Shown: piece by piece, positions 16,107-24,943 of the stretch
How positions within the stretch are numbered: position 1 is the stretch's first letter
Layout: the number at the start of each line of letters is the position of its first letter
From: Nannocystis punicea
Lineage (GTDB): Bacteria > Myxococcota_A > Polyangia > Nannocystales > Nannocystaceae
Direction of reading: 5' to 3'
NCBI RefSeq assembly: GCF_026965555.1
Contig: NZ_CP114040.1
Span: forward strand, 12,168,001-12,232,000
DNA length: 64,000 nucleotides
The notes under the pieces: model-generated
The model's database searches: none
Seen by the model: the letters and a program-made list of their open reading frames with translations, nothing else
What the model was told of the DNA's origin: nothing
Position numbers and translations under genes: made by a program

Positions 16107-17927
16107 TCACCGCGGAGACGACAGCTGGAAGCGGAACTCGTCGGCGGCCTCGTCGATCGCGCGCAGGTAGTTCTCCGGGTCGAGCTCGGCCTTGAGCTCG
16201 TCGGACAGCGGGAAGATCATCGGGGCAGGTTCGTACGAACATGTCCTTCCGGACTGGTCGACCACACGGCCCTCGTGCAGCGCGTGCGCTGCCTCGGCCA
16301 GGCTGGCGCCGGGCAGGGCCTCGCGGATGGCCCGCATGCGCGCGGCGGCGCGGGGGTCGACGAAGCGCAGCCGCTTCTGCCACTGCACCGCGAGGTGGTA
16401 CTGCGACGGCGTGACGACCAGGCCGGCCAGACCGACGCGCTCGCAGGCGATGATCAGCAGGGCGACGACCTCTTCAAAGAGGCCGAGGCCGGGGTGGCGC
16501 TGGCCGGGCAGCGCGGGCTTGTCGGGAGAGAACTGCTCGCGCGGGTTCTGCAGCAGCAGCCAGTCGATCGCCAGCAGCTCGAAGCCGGGGATCGTCCGCC
16601 GGTCGCGGCGCACCACCAGCTCGAACAGCAGCTCCTTGTGCTCCGCGTCGCCGAAGATCTTGAGGATGTGCCGCTGCGGGTCGACGAGGTTGAACTCGAG
16701 CGACGGCTGAAAGCCCTTGCCGCGCAGGCGGCCGAGGAAGCCGTGCCGCTCGAGCGCCAGCTCGAGACCCTGCTTGGAGTAGTAGCCCAGGAACCGCGGC
16801 TCGCGGGCGGTCGCGGCCAGGCTCGGCACCAGGTCCTCGAGCGTGAGGCCGAGGTCGTCGCCCTCGCCGGTGAGCTCGGCCGGCTTGAGCAGCGCCGCGT
16901 AGTGACGCGCGCGCATCAGCGTCAGCTCGTCGTTGTCGGGCGGCTCGAACCCGCGGTGGCCGCTCTGCAGCCACGCGAAGCTGCGCGCGCTGTGCTGCCA
17001 GGTGACGGGCCCGTAGCCGCCGGCGAGGCAGACCACCACCGCGGCGTCGGGCGCGAGCTCGCGGATCGCCTCGAACACCGCGATGTCGCGCTCCAGCATG
17101 CCCTCGCCGCTGATCTGCCACACCCCGATCTTGTCGCCCTGGGCCGGGTCGGTGCCGGCGAGAAAGTAGATCAGCCGCGGCCGGTGCTGGCGCAGCGCCT
17201 CGGTGAGGTGCAGCTGCACCGTCTCGAGGTAGAGCGTGTCGCCGACGACGTCGCCGAGCGCCACGCTGGTCGACGCGACCGCCTCGGTGTCGCCCCAGTG
17301 GTGGTTGTGGATCGACAGCGTGAACACGCTGGGGTCGTCGGCGAACAGCGCCCGCGTGCCGTCGCCGTCGTGCTGGTCGAGGTCGACGACGAGGACGCGC
17401 TCGTGGAAGCCGAGCGCGCGCTGCTCGGCGATCGCCACCGCGACGTCGTTGAACACGCAGAAGCCGCGGCCGATCCGGCGGTGGGCGTGGTGGAACCCGC
17501 CGCCGAGGTTGATGGCGATCTTGCCGGTGCCGAGGGCGATGTCGGTGGCGGCCATGGTGCCGCCGGTCATGGCCCGCTGGAGGTCGAGGATCCGCGCAGT
17601 GTCGACCTCGCTGACCTCGAGGCCGCCGAGGATGTCGATCATGACCTCGGGGCGCTGACAGGCGTCGAGGTAGGCGTCGTCGTGGACCCGCCGGATCGCG
17701 TGGTACGTGGCCAGCGGGGGCCGCCGCACCTGCTCGAAGGTGACGAGGCCCTCGGCCGCGAGGGCGGTGAGGATCCGTTCGCCGCGCACCTCGTCGACCG
17801 CGGAGCCCGGCCACGAACACTCGTAGTGCGGGCCGTAGACGAAGGCCGCGGGCGGCGGCCGCAGGCGCGCGAACATCTGATTGGCGCGGCGCCGCAATTG
17901 ACGAAAGATCTTCTCGCCGGTCGTCAT
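16107..17927 (-). CDS. Histone-deacetylase-superfamily protein with extra C-terminal domain
   Basis: 606 residues from ATG 17927. The first 340 residues match the class I/II deacetylase fold: NLGGGFHHAHRRIGRGFCVFN holds the tandem His site, VLVVDLDQHDGDGTRALF has the zinc-binding DxDxH (the usual HHGNG is HDGDG), and CLAGGYGP is the GGY loop. Such proteins remove acyl groups from lysines, polyamines or acetoin-type substrates. Residues about 370-570 (SLEFNLVDPQRHILKIFGD, FELLAIDWLLLQNPREQF, LFEEVVALLIIACERVGLAGL) form a second domain I cannot assign. Alternative upstream starts exist. A 42-bp repeat triplet lies within the coding sequence at 16214-16255. Confidence 0.82.
   Translation of the reverse strand: MTTGEKIFRQLRRRANQMFARLRPPPAAFVYGPHYECSWPGSAVDEVRGERILTALAAEGLVTFEQVRRPPLATYHAIRRVHDDAYLDACQRPEVMIDILGGLEVSEVDTARILDLQRAMTGGTMAATDIALGTGKIAINLGGGFHHAHRRIGRGFCVFNDVAVAIAEQRALGFHERVLVVDLDQHDGDGTRALFADDPSVFTLSIHNHHWGDTEAVASTSVALGDVVGDTLYLETVQLHLTEALRQHRPRLIYFLAGTDPAQGDKIGVWQISGEGMLERDIAVFEAIRELAPDAAVVVCLAGGYGPVTWQHSARSFAWLQSGHRGFEPPDNDELTLMRARHYAALLKPAELTGEGDDLGLTLEDLVPSLAATAREPRFLGYYSKQGLELALERHGFLGRLRGKGFQPSLEFNLVDPQRHILKIFGDAEHKELLFELVVRRDRRTIPGFELLAIDWLLLQNPREQFSPDKPALPGQRHPGLGLFEEVVALLIIACERVGLAGLVVTPSQYHLAVQWQKRLRFVDPRAAARMRAIREALPGASLAEAAHALHEGRVVDQSGRTCSYEPAPMIFPLSDELKAELDPENYLRAIDEAADEFRFQLSSPR
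16214..16255. repeat. Intragenic triplet of 14-bp units
   Basis: AGATCATCGGGGCA, GGTTCGTACGAACA and TGTCCTTCCGGACT lie in 14-bp register inside the deacetylase-like gene, encoding part of SGRTCSYEPAPMIF on the minus strand. The length of 42 bp keeps the reading frame. The first unit is weak; the other two are near-palindromic. Confidence 0.45.
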
Positions 17928-18000
17928 CGCCCGAGCGCATGGATGGCACGTCCCCCGCGGTTTGGCAACGCTGGCTCGTCCCGCTACGATCAGCGTCACG

Positions 18001-18684
18001 ATGCACGCCTCGTCTCGTCGGCTCGCCGCGGTGCTCCTCGTCGGCCTCCACTCGACTTCCGGGACAGGTTGTGCTGCGCCGCGCGACGCGACCATCGTCC
18101 GCGAGCTGCCGAACGTCGACTGGCTCGCCGCCCGCGTCGACGAGCTGGCCCGCGTCGACCTGTTGCGCGGGGCGCCGCCGCTGGCCCAGGCGCGGCTGGG
18201 GGCCCTCGACACCGAGCTGCGCGTGTGGGTCCGGACGCCTGCTCGGCGCGCTCTGGTCGAGGTGCGCAGCGGCGCCGACGGCGTCACCGGCGAGATGTGG
18301 GTGTTCTGGTCGGCACCCACGCAGGAAGAGGACGACGGCATGTTCGCCGAGTACCGCGACTGGATCGACTGCGACGACCGGCGCAGCGGCCACGGCCTCG
18401 GGATGTGTCGGCCGCGACCGCGGCAGCCGGTCGACTGGGAGATGGTCGCGACCCGGCTGCAGCCGGCGTGGAAGCTGCCGGACCAGGCGAAATTTGCGCC
18501 CCCGGGCCAGGTCGACGGCCAGCTGATGATCGTCGAGCGGCGGGACGGCCGGCGCGGCGAGGTCGTCCACTGGGACGTCGGGGCGCCGATCGCCACCGAC
18601 CCCGGGCGCAAGGAGTCGGCCCGCGCGGAGGAGGTCTGGGAGGCGCTGTGGGACACGCTCAGCCTGGCCGAGCCGGCCACGTGA
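18001..18684 (+). CDS. Exported protein, unknown function
   Basis: 227 residues from ATG 18001. The N-terminus MHASSRRLAAVLLVGLHS...GTGCA is a signal peptide with a possible lipobox. The rest is a mixed alpha/beta domain (RVWVRTPARRALVEVRS, MWVFWSAPTQEEDDGMFAEY, QLMIVERRDGRRGEVVHWDV) with no recognised motif. It is divergent from the deacetylase-like gene (73-bp gap) and 33 bp upstream of the hydantoinase gene on the same strand, so it may share a transcript with it. Confidence 0.6.
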   Translation: MHASSRRLAAVLLVGLHSTSGTGCAAPRDATIVRELPNVDWLAARVDELARVDLLRGAPPLAQARLGALDTELRVWVRTPARRALVEVRSGADGVTGEMWVFWSAPTQEEDDGMFAEYRDWIDCDDRRSGHGLGMCRPRPRQPVDWEMVATRLQPAWKLPDQAKFAPPGQVDGQLMIVERRDGRRGEVVHWDVGAPIATDPGRKESARAEEVWEALWDTLSLAEPAT

Positions 18685-18717
18685 GCAGCGCCGCGGCGAC
18701 GTGGTAAGGAGACCGCG

Positions 18718-21700
18718 ATGCGCGAGGAGCTGTGGGAGTTCTGGATCGACCGCGGCGGGACGTTCACCGACTGCGTCGGTCGTGCGCCGGGCACCGGCCG
18801 GCTGCGCGCGATCAAGGTGCTGTCGACCGACGACGCGCCGCTGCGGGCGATCCGCGGGCTGCTCGGGCTCGCCGAACACCAGCCCATTCCTCGCTGCCGG
18901 ATCCGCCTCGGCACCACAGTCGCCACCAACGCCCTCCTCGAGCGCAAGGGCGCGCCCACGGCCCTGCTCATCACCCGCGGCTTCGCCGACCTGCTCGAGA
19001 TCGGCGACCAGGCCCGACCCGAGCTGTTCGCCCTGGCGATCCACAAGCCGCCGCCGCTGCCCGCCGCGGTGGTCGAGGTCGACGCCCGCAGGGCGGCCGA
19101 CGGCGAAGTTCTTGTGTCTCCGGAGACAGGTTCTTTGGAACATGTGCTCCGGGACATTCATTCTCGCGGCCTGCGCAGCGCCGCGGTCGCGGTGATCCAC
19201 GACCACCGTGACGGCGGGCTCGAGCGCGAGGTCGGGGCGGCCGCGCGGGCGGCCGGGTTCGAGGAGGTGGTGCTGTCGCACGAGGTCGCGCCGGCGCAGG
19301 GGCTGCTGGCGCGGGCGGAGACGGCGGTGGTCGACGCCTACTTGACGCCGCTGCTGCGCGCCTACGTGCGCGGGCTGCGAGAGCGCCTGGGCTCGGCGGA
19401 GCTGCAGCTGATGCAGTCGAGCGGCGACCTGTGCGCGGCGGAGCGGTTCCGCGGGCGCGACGCGGTGCTGTCGGGGCCGGCCGGCGGAGCGGTCGCGTGC
19501 GCGACGATCGCGGCGCGGCTCGGCCTGTCGCAGGTGATCGGCTTCGACATGGGCGGGACCTCGACCGACGTGGTCCGCTGGGGCGGCGAGCTCGAGCGCA
19601 GCTACGAGACGCGGGTGGCCGGCGTCCGCCTGCGCACGCCGATGCTGGCGGTCCACACGATCGCGGCCGGCGGCGGATCGATCTGCAGGTACCGCGATCG
19701 CAAGCTGTCCGTCGGGCCAGACAGCGCCGGCGCCGATCCGGGGCCGCTGTGCTACGGGCGAGCGAGCGCGCAGGCGTTGACCCTGACCGACGTCGACCTC
19801 GTGCTCGGCCGCCTGCACCCGGCCCGCTTCCCGTTCGCGCTCGACCGCGAGCGCTCGTTCGCCGGGCTCGAGGCGCTGACCGAGGAGGTCCATGCCGGCG
19901 GGGCCGCGATGTCGCCGCTGCAGGTCGCCGAGGGGCTGCGGCAGATCGCCGACGAGCGGATGGCGGCGGCGATCCGCGACGTCACGGTCCGGCGCGGCCA
20001 CGACGTCCGCGAGCACGCGCTGGTCGTGTTCGGCGGGGCCGGGGGGCAGCACGCGTGCGCGGTGGCGCGGGCGCTGCAGATCCGCACGCTCGTGTTCCAC
20101 CCGCTCGCCGGGGTGCTGTCGGCCGTCGGCATCGGCGCCGCGCGCCCGGGCTGGCACGGTCAGGCCGACGTCGGCGGCGTCCCGCTGGAAGAATCACTGG
20201 ACCTTTCGGACATGTTCCAGAGGCTAGAGCGCGAGGGACAGGCGGCGCTGGCGGCCGAGGGCGCGCTGGAGGTGTCGGCGGTCCAGCGGGTCGACCTGCG
20301 CTACCGCGGCACCCACGTGGCGCTGACGATCCCGTGGGGCCCCGGGCTGCGGGCGGCGTTCGAGCAGGCCCACGCGCGCGAGTTCGGCTACGCCCGCCCG
20401 GACCACCCGATCGAGGTCGTCAGCGCGCGGGTCGAGCTGGTGGTCAGCGACGAGGCGGTCGGCGGTCAGCTGCCCGAAGAGACCGCCTGCCCGGATATTC
20501 CTGACCGTTCGGACATGTGGATCGCGGGCCAGTGGCGGCTGGTGCCGACGCTGCGGCGCGAGGCGATCGTCGCCGGGCAGGTGGTCGAGGGGCCGGCGCT
20601 GATCCTCGACGCGACGGCGACGATCGTGCTCGAACCGGGCTTTGTCGCCGAGCTGGCGGCCGACGGCTGCCTGGTCGCGCGCGACGTCGCGGGCGCCGAG
20701 CCGGTGCGCGCCGGCGAGGTCGACCCCGTCAGCCTCGAGATCATGAGCGCGCGGATCTCCGGCATCGCCCGGCACATGGGCGTGGTGCTGCAGCGGACGG
20801 CGCTGTCGACCAACATCCGCGAGCGGCTCGACTTCTCGTGCGCGGTGTTCGACGCCGAGGGCGGCCTGGTGGCCAACGCGCCGCATATCCCGGTCCACCT
20901 CGGGGCGATGAGCGAGTCGATCCGCGGCGTGCTGGCGGCGCACCCTTCGCCGCGGCCGGGCGACGTGTTCGTCACCAACGACCCCGCCGCCGGTGGTTCG
21001 CACCTGCCCGACATCACAGTGATCGCGCCGGTGCACGACGCCGCGGGCGCGCTGTGCGGGTTCGTCGCCAACCGCGGCCACCACGCCGACGTCGGCGGCA
21101 TCACGCCCGGCTCGATGCCGCCGGACGCGCGCAGCCTGGCCGAGGAGGGCGTGGTGTTCCGCGCGTTCCCGGCGGTCCGCGGCGGCCGGCTCGACCGCGC
21201 CGGGGTGCTGGAGATCCTGACCCAAGGGACATGGCCGGCGCGGCGCCCGGAGGAGAACCTCGCCGACCTCGAGGCGCAGATCGCGGCCAACCAGGCCGGG
21301 GCGCGGCTGCTGCGAGAGCTGGCGGCGAGCTGCGGCAGCGCGGCGCTGGCGAGCTATCTGCGGGCGATCCAGGACGACGCCGCGGCCTGCGTCGCCGAGC
21401 TCGTCGCGCGCATGCCGGCCGGCGCGCGCCGCTTCGTCGACGCGCTCGACGACGGCACCGCGATCGCGGTGACGCTGTCGACCCACGGCGAGCGGCTCAC
21501 GGTCGACTTCACCGGCACCGGGCCGCAGTCGCCGAGCAACGCCAATGCGCCGCGCGCGGTCACCGTGTCGGCGCTGCTGTACGTGCTGCGCGTGCTGGCG
21601 GGGCGGCCGATCCCGCTGGCCTCGGGGTGCCTGCGGGCGGTCGACCTGGTGCTGCCGGAGGGCACGATCCTGTCCCCGGGGCCAGGTGCGGCGGTGGCCT

Positions 21701-22251
21701 CCGGCAACGTCGAGACGGCGCAGCGCGTGGTCGACGTCCTGCTCGGCGCGCTGGGGGCCGCGGCCGCCAGCCAGGGCACGATGAACAACCTGAGCTTCGG
21801 CGACGCGGGCTTTGGTTACTATGAGACGATCGGCGGCGGCAGCGGCGCAATCGCCGGAGAGGCCGGCGCGTCCGGGGTGCACACGCACATGACGAACACG
21901 CGGATCACCGACCCCGAGGTGCTCGAGGCGCGATTTCCGGTGCGCGTGCATCGGTTCGCGCTGCGCCGCGGTTCGGGGGGGATCGGGCGCTGGCGCGGGG
22001 GCGACGGGCTCGTGCGCGAACTCGAATTCCTGCGCGGCGGGATCGAAGTCTCGATCGTGGCGGAGCGGCGCAGCAGAGCGCCGTTCGGGCTCGCAGGCGG
22101 GGCTCCGGGGGCTTGCGGGCGCAATTCGCTGGACGGCGCGGAGCTGCCTGGGCGCGCGCGGACCACGGTGCAGGCCGGTCAGCGGCTCACGATCGAGACG
22201 CCCGGCGGCGGAGGCTACGGCGAGCCCGGCTCCGGCCCCGGGGCGCGCTGA
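18718..22251 (+). CDS. ATP-dependent 5-oxoprolinase / hydantoinase, fused HyuA-HyuB
   Basis: 1177 residues from ATG 18718, with a good ribosome site (AAGGAG). Residues 1-660 are HyuA-like: FWIDRGGTFTDCVGRAP is the N-terminal phosphate-binding loop, RLGTTVATNALLERKG the second block and IGFDMGGTSTDVVRWGG the central ATPase motif. Residues about 665-1170 are HyuB-like: VSLEIMSARISGIARHMGVVL, FVTNDPAAGGSHLPDITV, NRGHHADVGGITPGSMPP and a C-terminal ETPGGGGYG. The family opens 5-oxoproline or hydantoin rings with ATP hydrolysis, in glutathione or hydantoin breakdown. The fusion is like eukaryotic OPLAH. Substrate choice between 5-oxoproline and hydantoin is not fixed by sequence alone. Confidence 0.92.
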   Translation: MREELWEFWIDRGGTFTDCVGRAPGTGRLRAIKVLSTDDAPLRAIRGLLGLAEHQPIPRCRIRLGTTVATNALLERKGAPTALLITRGFADLLEIGDQARPELFALAIHKPPPLPAAVVEVDARRAADGEVLVSPETGSLEHVLRDIHSRGLRSAAVAVIHDHRDGGLEREVGAAARAAGFEEVVLSHEVAPAQGLLARAETAVVDAYLTPLLRAYVRGLRERLGSAELQLMQSSGDLCAAERFRGRDAVLSGPAGGAVACATIAARLGLSQVIGFDMGGTSTDVVRWGGELERSYETRVAGVRLRTPMLAVHTIAAGGGSICRYRDRKLSVGPDSAGADPGPLCYGRASAQALTLTDVDLVLGRLHPARFPFALDRERSFAGLEALTEEVHAGGAAMSPLQVAEGLRQIADERMAAAIRDVTVRRGHDVREHALVVFGGAGGQHACAVARALQIRTLVFHPLAGVLSAVGIGAARPGWHGQADVGGVPLEESLDLSDMFQRLEREGQAALAAEGALEVSAVQRVDLRYRGTHVALTIPWGPGLRAAFEQAHAREFGYARPDHPIEVVSARVELVVSDEAVGGQLPEETACPDIPDRSDMWIAGQWRLVPTLRREAIVAGQVVEGPALILDATATIVLEPGFVAELAADGCLVARDVAGAEPVRAGEVDPVSLEIMSARISGIARHMGVVLQRTALSTNIRERLDFSCAVFDAEGGLVANAPHIPVHLGAMSESIRGVLAAHPSPRPGDVFVTNDPAAGGSHLPDITVIAPVHDAAGALCGFVANRGHHADVGGITPGSMPPDARSLAEEGVVFRAFPAVRGGRLDRAGVLEILTQGTWPARRPEENLADLEAQIAANQAGARLLRELAASCGSAALASYLRAIQDDAAACVAELVARMPAGARRFVDALDDGTAIAVTLSTHGERLTVDFTGTGPQSPSNANAPRAVTVSALLYVLRVLAGRPIPLASGCLRAVDLVLPEGTILSPGPGAAVASGNVETAQRVVDVLLGALGAAAASQGTMNNLSFGDAGFGYYETIGGGSGAIAGEAGASGVHTHMTNTRITDPEVLEARFPVRVHRFALRRGSGGIGRWRGGDGLVRELEFLRGGIEVSIVAERRSRAPFGLAGGAPGACGRNSLDGAELPGRARTTVQAGQRLTIETPGGGGYGEPGSGPGAR
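19115..19156. repeat. Intragenic triplet of 14-bp units
   Basis: TGTCTCCGGAGACA (a perfect palindrome), GGTTCTTTGGAACA and TGTGCTCCGGGACA lie head to tail inside the HyuA part, encoding about VSPETGSLEHVLRDI. The segment has about the same length as the corresponding loop I recall from other HyuA proteins, so the array appears to replace rather than lengthen the sequence (inference from remembered family consensus). Confidence 0.55.
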
Positions 22252-22300
22252 GGCCGGGGGTTTTGCAGGGCCGGGGGGCATAAGCTACCTTGCGGCTCCG

Positions 22301-23167
22301 ATGCTCGAAGCACTGATCCCGTACATCAAGCCGCCCGAGAAGCTGATCGCCGATCTTCCCGTCATCGGGCCGCTCAAGCTGCAGGTGTTCGGGCCGCTGG
22401 TCGCGCTGGGCGTCATCCTCGGGTACCACCGCTGCCTGGCGTTCGCGAAGAAGCGCGACATGGACGAGTTCGTCGCGCGCGACCTGATGTTCTACATCCT
22501 GATCACGGGCTTCGTCATCTCGCACTGGGTCTCGGTGCTGTTCTACTTCCCCGAGGACGTGGCCCGGAACCCCGCGGTGCTGCTGATGATCTGGAACGGC
22601 CTGTCGAGCGTCGGCGGGTTCTTCGGCGCGCTGGTCGGGTTCTTCTGGTACCTGCGCAAGATGAAGCAGCCGTACCTGATCTGGGCCGACATGCTGGTGT
22701 TCGGCCTGCTCGTCGGCTTCACCTTCGGCCGCCTCGGCTGCGCCCTCGTCCACGACCACCCCGGCGCCATCGTCGACCCGTCGCACCCGCTCGCCGTCGG
22801 CCCGTGGCCGGGCGGCGAGTACCGCTTCGACAACGGCCTGCTCGAGTTCATGTACCTGGTGCCGATCGTCCTGTTCGTGCACTTCGTGTTCAACTGGGCC
22901 AAGTCCGCCCCGGGCCGGATCGCCGGCCTCACGTGCCTGCTCTACGCGCCGTTCCGCTTCTCCCTCGACTTCATGCGCGAGAAGGACAAGCTCTACTTCG
23001 GCCTCACCACCGCCCACTACGCGACGATGATCATCCTCGCCATCGGCGTGTACCTGCTGTTCATCCGCAAGGCGAAGCCCGAAGACTTCGCCTACGCCAA
23101 GGACAGCGAGCGCATCGCCCAGGAGCGCGCCGCGGCCGACGCCAAGGCCGCCGCCGCGTCGACCTGA
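22301..23167 (+). CDS. lgt: Prolipoprotein diacylglyceryl transferase
   Basis: 288 residues from ATG 22301, about seven membrane helices. LQVFGPLVALGVILGYHRCL is the first family block, WNGLSSVGGFFGALVGFFWYL corresponds to the H/G-rich loop region, and FTFGRLGCALVHDHPG matches the Lgt signature GRxGxFxxxxxxG with a myxobacterial variant (GCALVHDHPG). FDNGLLEFMYLVPIVLF and the Arg-containing APFRFSLDFMRE fit the C-terminal half. Lgt attaches diacylglyceryl to lipobox Cys in the inner membrane, which suits the many lipoproteins here. An Ala/Lys-rich tail follows residue 265. Members of this variant are less similar to E. coli Lgt, so activity is inferred. Confidence 0.85.
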   Translation: MLEALIPYIKPPEKLIADLPVIGPLKLQVFGPLVALGVILGYHRCLAFAKKRDMDEFVARDLMFYILITGFVISHWVSVLFYFPEDVARNPAVLLMIWNGLSSVGGFFGALVGFFWYLRKMKQPYLIWADMLVFGLLVGFTFGRLGCALVHDHPGAIVDPSHPLAVGPWPGGEYRFDNGLLEFMYLVPIVLFVHFVFNWAKSAPGRIAGLTCLLYAPFRFSLDFMREKDKLYFGLTTAHYATMIILAIGVYLLFIRKAKPEDFAYAKDSERIAQERAAADAKAAAAST

Positions 23168-23240
23168 GCGGCCGTGTGACCGCGCCCGGCAGGGCGGCCC
23201 GGGGTACCGGCGCCGCCCGGTTTGTTTTTTGGCGCGAGAG

Positions 23241-23292
23241 GACATGTCCCTCAGCACATGCCCGATCGGGCATGCGCTTCAGAGCATGTCTC
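23241..23292. terminator. Array of 14-bp units between convergent genes
   Basis: TGTCCCTCAGCACA (23245), TGCCCGATCGGGCA (23259, a perfect palindrome), TGCGCTTCAGAGCA (23273) and the start TGTCTC (23287) follow each other in exact 14-bp steps. The array lies between the convergent lgt and TolB-like genes. It is preceded by a T-run on one side (TTTGTTTTTT at 23221) and followed by CTTTCTTTTAAAA on the other, so hairpin plus T-tract termination is plausible. Confidence 0.6.
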
Positions 23293-23309
23293 TTTCTTTT
23301 AAAATCTCG

Positions 23310-24515
23310 TCAGCGCGGGCTCCAGCGCGGCAGCCAGTCGGCGCCCTTGCGCTCGGTGAGGCGGGTGACGCCGGTGCCGTCGGGGCGCATGAGGTAGAGC
23401 TCGGGGTCGCCGTCGCGGTCGGAGGCGAACACCAGCAGCTTGCCGTCGGGCGAGAAGGTCGGCTCGCGGTCGGAGCTGGTGCCGGCGGTGAGCGGGGTGA
23501 TCGCGCCGGTCTTGAGGTCGGCGCGGCGCAGCGCGCCCTGCTGCGGGCCGGTGCGGGTGCTGAAGACGAGCGCCTGGCCGTCGGGCGTGAAGGTCGGCTC
23601 GGCCTCGGCCGGCTCGAACTTCTGGTCCGGCGCGGGCGCGTCGGGCGTCAGCCGCCGCAGCTCGGTCCCGTCGGCCTTGCACAGGAAGATCCGCTCGGCG
23701 CTCTCGCGGTTGCTCAGGAACGCCAGCAAGCCGCCGTCCTTCGACCACACCGGGCCCCAGTCGTCGAGCTGGAAGTGGGTGATGCGCTTCACCTCGCTGC
23801 CGTCGGCGCGCATGACGTAGATCTCGGCGTTGCCGTCGCGGCTCGAGACGAAGGCGATCTGCCGCCCGTCGGGCGACCAGGCCGGCTCGTAGTTGCCGGC
23901 CGGGTGATCGGTCAGGCGGTTCAGCTTCGGCTTCGCCCGCTCGGACAAGTCGAGGCCATAAATGTCGCGGAAGCTCGAGAAGGCGGCCTCGAACGCCAGG
24001 GTGCGGCCGTCCGGCGACCACGCCGGGCTGCGCACCTGCGGCGCGGCGTCGCTGCGCCACAGCGGCTCGCCGAGCTCACCCGCCTCCGTCAGGGGCCGGA
24101 CCTCGATGCGCTCGAAGTGGGCGCCCTCGTGCTCGTCGACGGTGATGACCGCCATCAGCTCGCCGCCGGGCGCGACCGGACCGGGCAGCACCGACGGCGG
24201 GCCGGCGCTGGCTGTCCCTCGAAGCATGGTCTTTGCGCCCTGTCCTGAAGGCAAGACGACGTCGATGGTCGCGCCGTCCTCGCGCTCGGCGAGGTGGAAG
24301 ATCCGCCCGGGCGCGGAGGCTCGCTCGGCGTCGGTCAACGGGGGCCCGGCGGGGACCGCAGGCTCGGCCGGGGCCGGCGCCGGGGTCGGGGGCTCGGCAG
24401 GGGCCGCGGGCGCGGCCGGGGCCGGCTTGGCCGGGGTCTCGGGAGCGCCGCCGCACGCGGCGACGAGGACGCCGCCGAGGACGGCGGAAGTGAAGGTCGT
24501 GAAGCGTCGATGCAT
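23310..24515 (-). CDS. TolB-like / PD40 beta-propeller lipoprotein
   Basis: 401 residues from ATG 24515. The lipobox is GGVLVAAC, followed by an Ala/Pro/Glu linker of about 50 residues. The body contains repeated WSPDGRTLAFEA, WSPDGRQIAFVS, WSKDGGLLAFLS, FTPDGQALVFST and FSPDGKLLVFAS units, the PD40 (TolB propeller) repeat, with interspersed ADGTELRRLT strands. TolB proteins link the outer membrane to a Tol-Pal system; this orphan lacks the TolB N-terminal domain, so it is more probably a surface or periplasmic binding propeller. Confidence 0.85.
   Translation of the reverse strand: MHRRFTTFTSAVLGGVLVAACGGAPETPAKPAPAAPAAPAEPPTPAPAPAEPAVPAGPPLTDAERASAPGRIFHLAEREDGATIDVVLPSGQGAKTMLRGTASAGPPSVLPGPVAPGGELMAVITVDEHEGAHFERIEVRPLTEAGELGEPLWRSDAAPQVRSPAWSPDGRTLAFEAAFSSFRDIYGLDLSERAKPKLNRLTDHPAGNYEPAWSPDGRQIAFVSSRDGNAEIYVMRADGSEVKRITHFQLDDWGPVWSKDGGLLAFLSNRESAERIFLCKADGTELRRLTPDAPAPDQKFEPAEAEPTFTPDGQALVFSTRTGPQQGALRRADLKTGAITPLTAGTSSDREPTFSPDGKLLVFASDRDGDPELYLMRPDGTGVTRLTERKGADWLPRWSPR
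24213..24254. repeat. Intragenic triplet of 14-bp units
   Basis: TGTCCCTCGAAGCA, TGGTCTTTGCGCCC and TGTCCTGAAGGCAA follow in 14-bp register inside the TolB-like gene, encoding part of PSGQGAKTMLRGTAS. The total of 42 bp is in frame. The middle unit is degenerate. Confidence 0.45.
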
Positions 24516-24831
24516 CGCGCGGCCGTTCGTGGCGAGGAGGTGCGACGATGGCTCATAGCGCAGTTGTGCCGGCGCCGGCAACCCGAGCGGGCCGATCGCG
24601 CGAGGATCGCGGGCGCGCCCGGGAGGTACGTGAGGCTCGCTCGCCGCCCTGCGAGCCCGAAGGCGTGCACCACGCTCGTGAGTCACGCGCGCCCGAGCGC
24701 GAGCGCAGGTCGTCACGCCTCACGCCTCACTGCACGAGCGCTGCAGGCGTCCGCGCGCGAGAGGTTGCGGCGCTCCACCGGCACGGGCAGTGCGCGCACG
24801 ACAGGTGGCGGCGATCGACCGGCACGAGCAA
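24516..24831. other. Intergenic region without a recognised gene
   Basis: This stretch precedes the TolB-like gene and follows the 3' end of the DUF4112 gene. It contains scattered short repeats (CACGCCTCACGCCTCAC at about 24714, GGCGGCGATCGACCGGCACGAG) but no ORF with a start, ribosome site and family resemblance. The promoter of the TolB-like gene must lie at its left end; no clear -10/-35 is visible. Confidence 0.4.
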
Positions 24832-24943
24832 GCGCGCGCTCACCAGCCCAGCGCGCGCACGGCCGCGAACACCAGCTACCCGCGGTTCGACCGGCGCGCG
24901 CTCACCAGCCCAGCGCGCGCACGGCCGCGAACACCAGCCACCC
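24832..24943. repeat. 62-bp tandem duplication of the DUF4112 gene 3' end
   Basis: The sequence GCGCGCTCACCAGCCCAG and the following 30 bases occur at 24,835-24,882 and again at 24,897-24,944, a spacing of 62 bp, with one difference (CAGCTACCCG versus CAGCCACCCG). The right copy contains the last codons and the stop of the DUF4112 gene, so the left copy is a non-coding duplicate of it. This looks like a recent slippage event. Confidence 0.6.
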
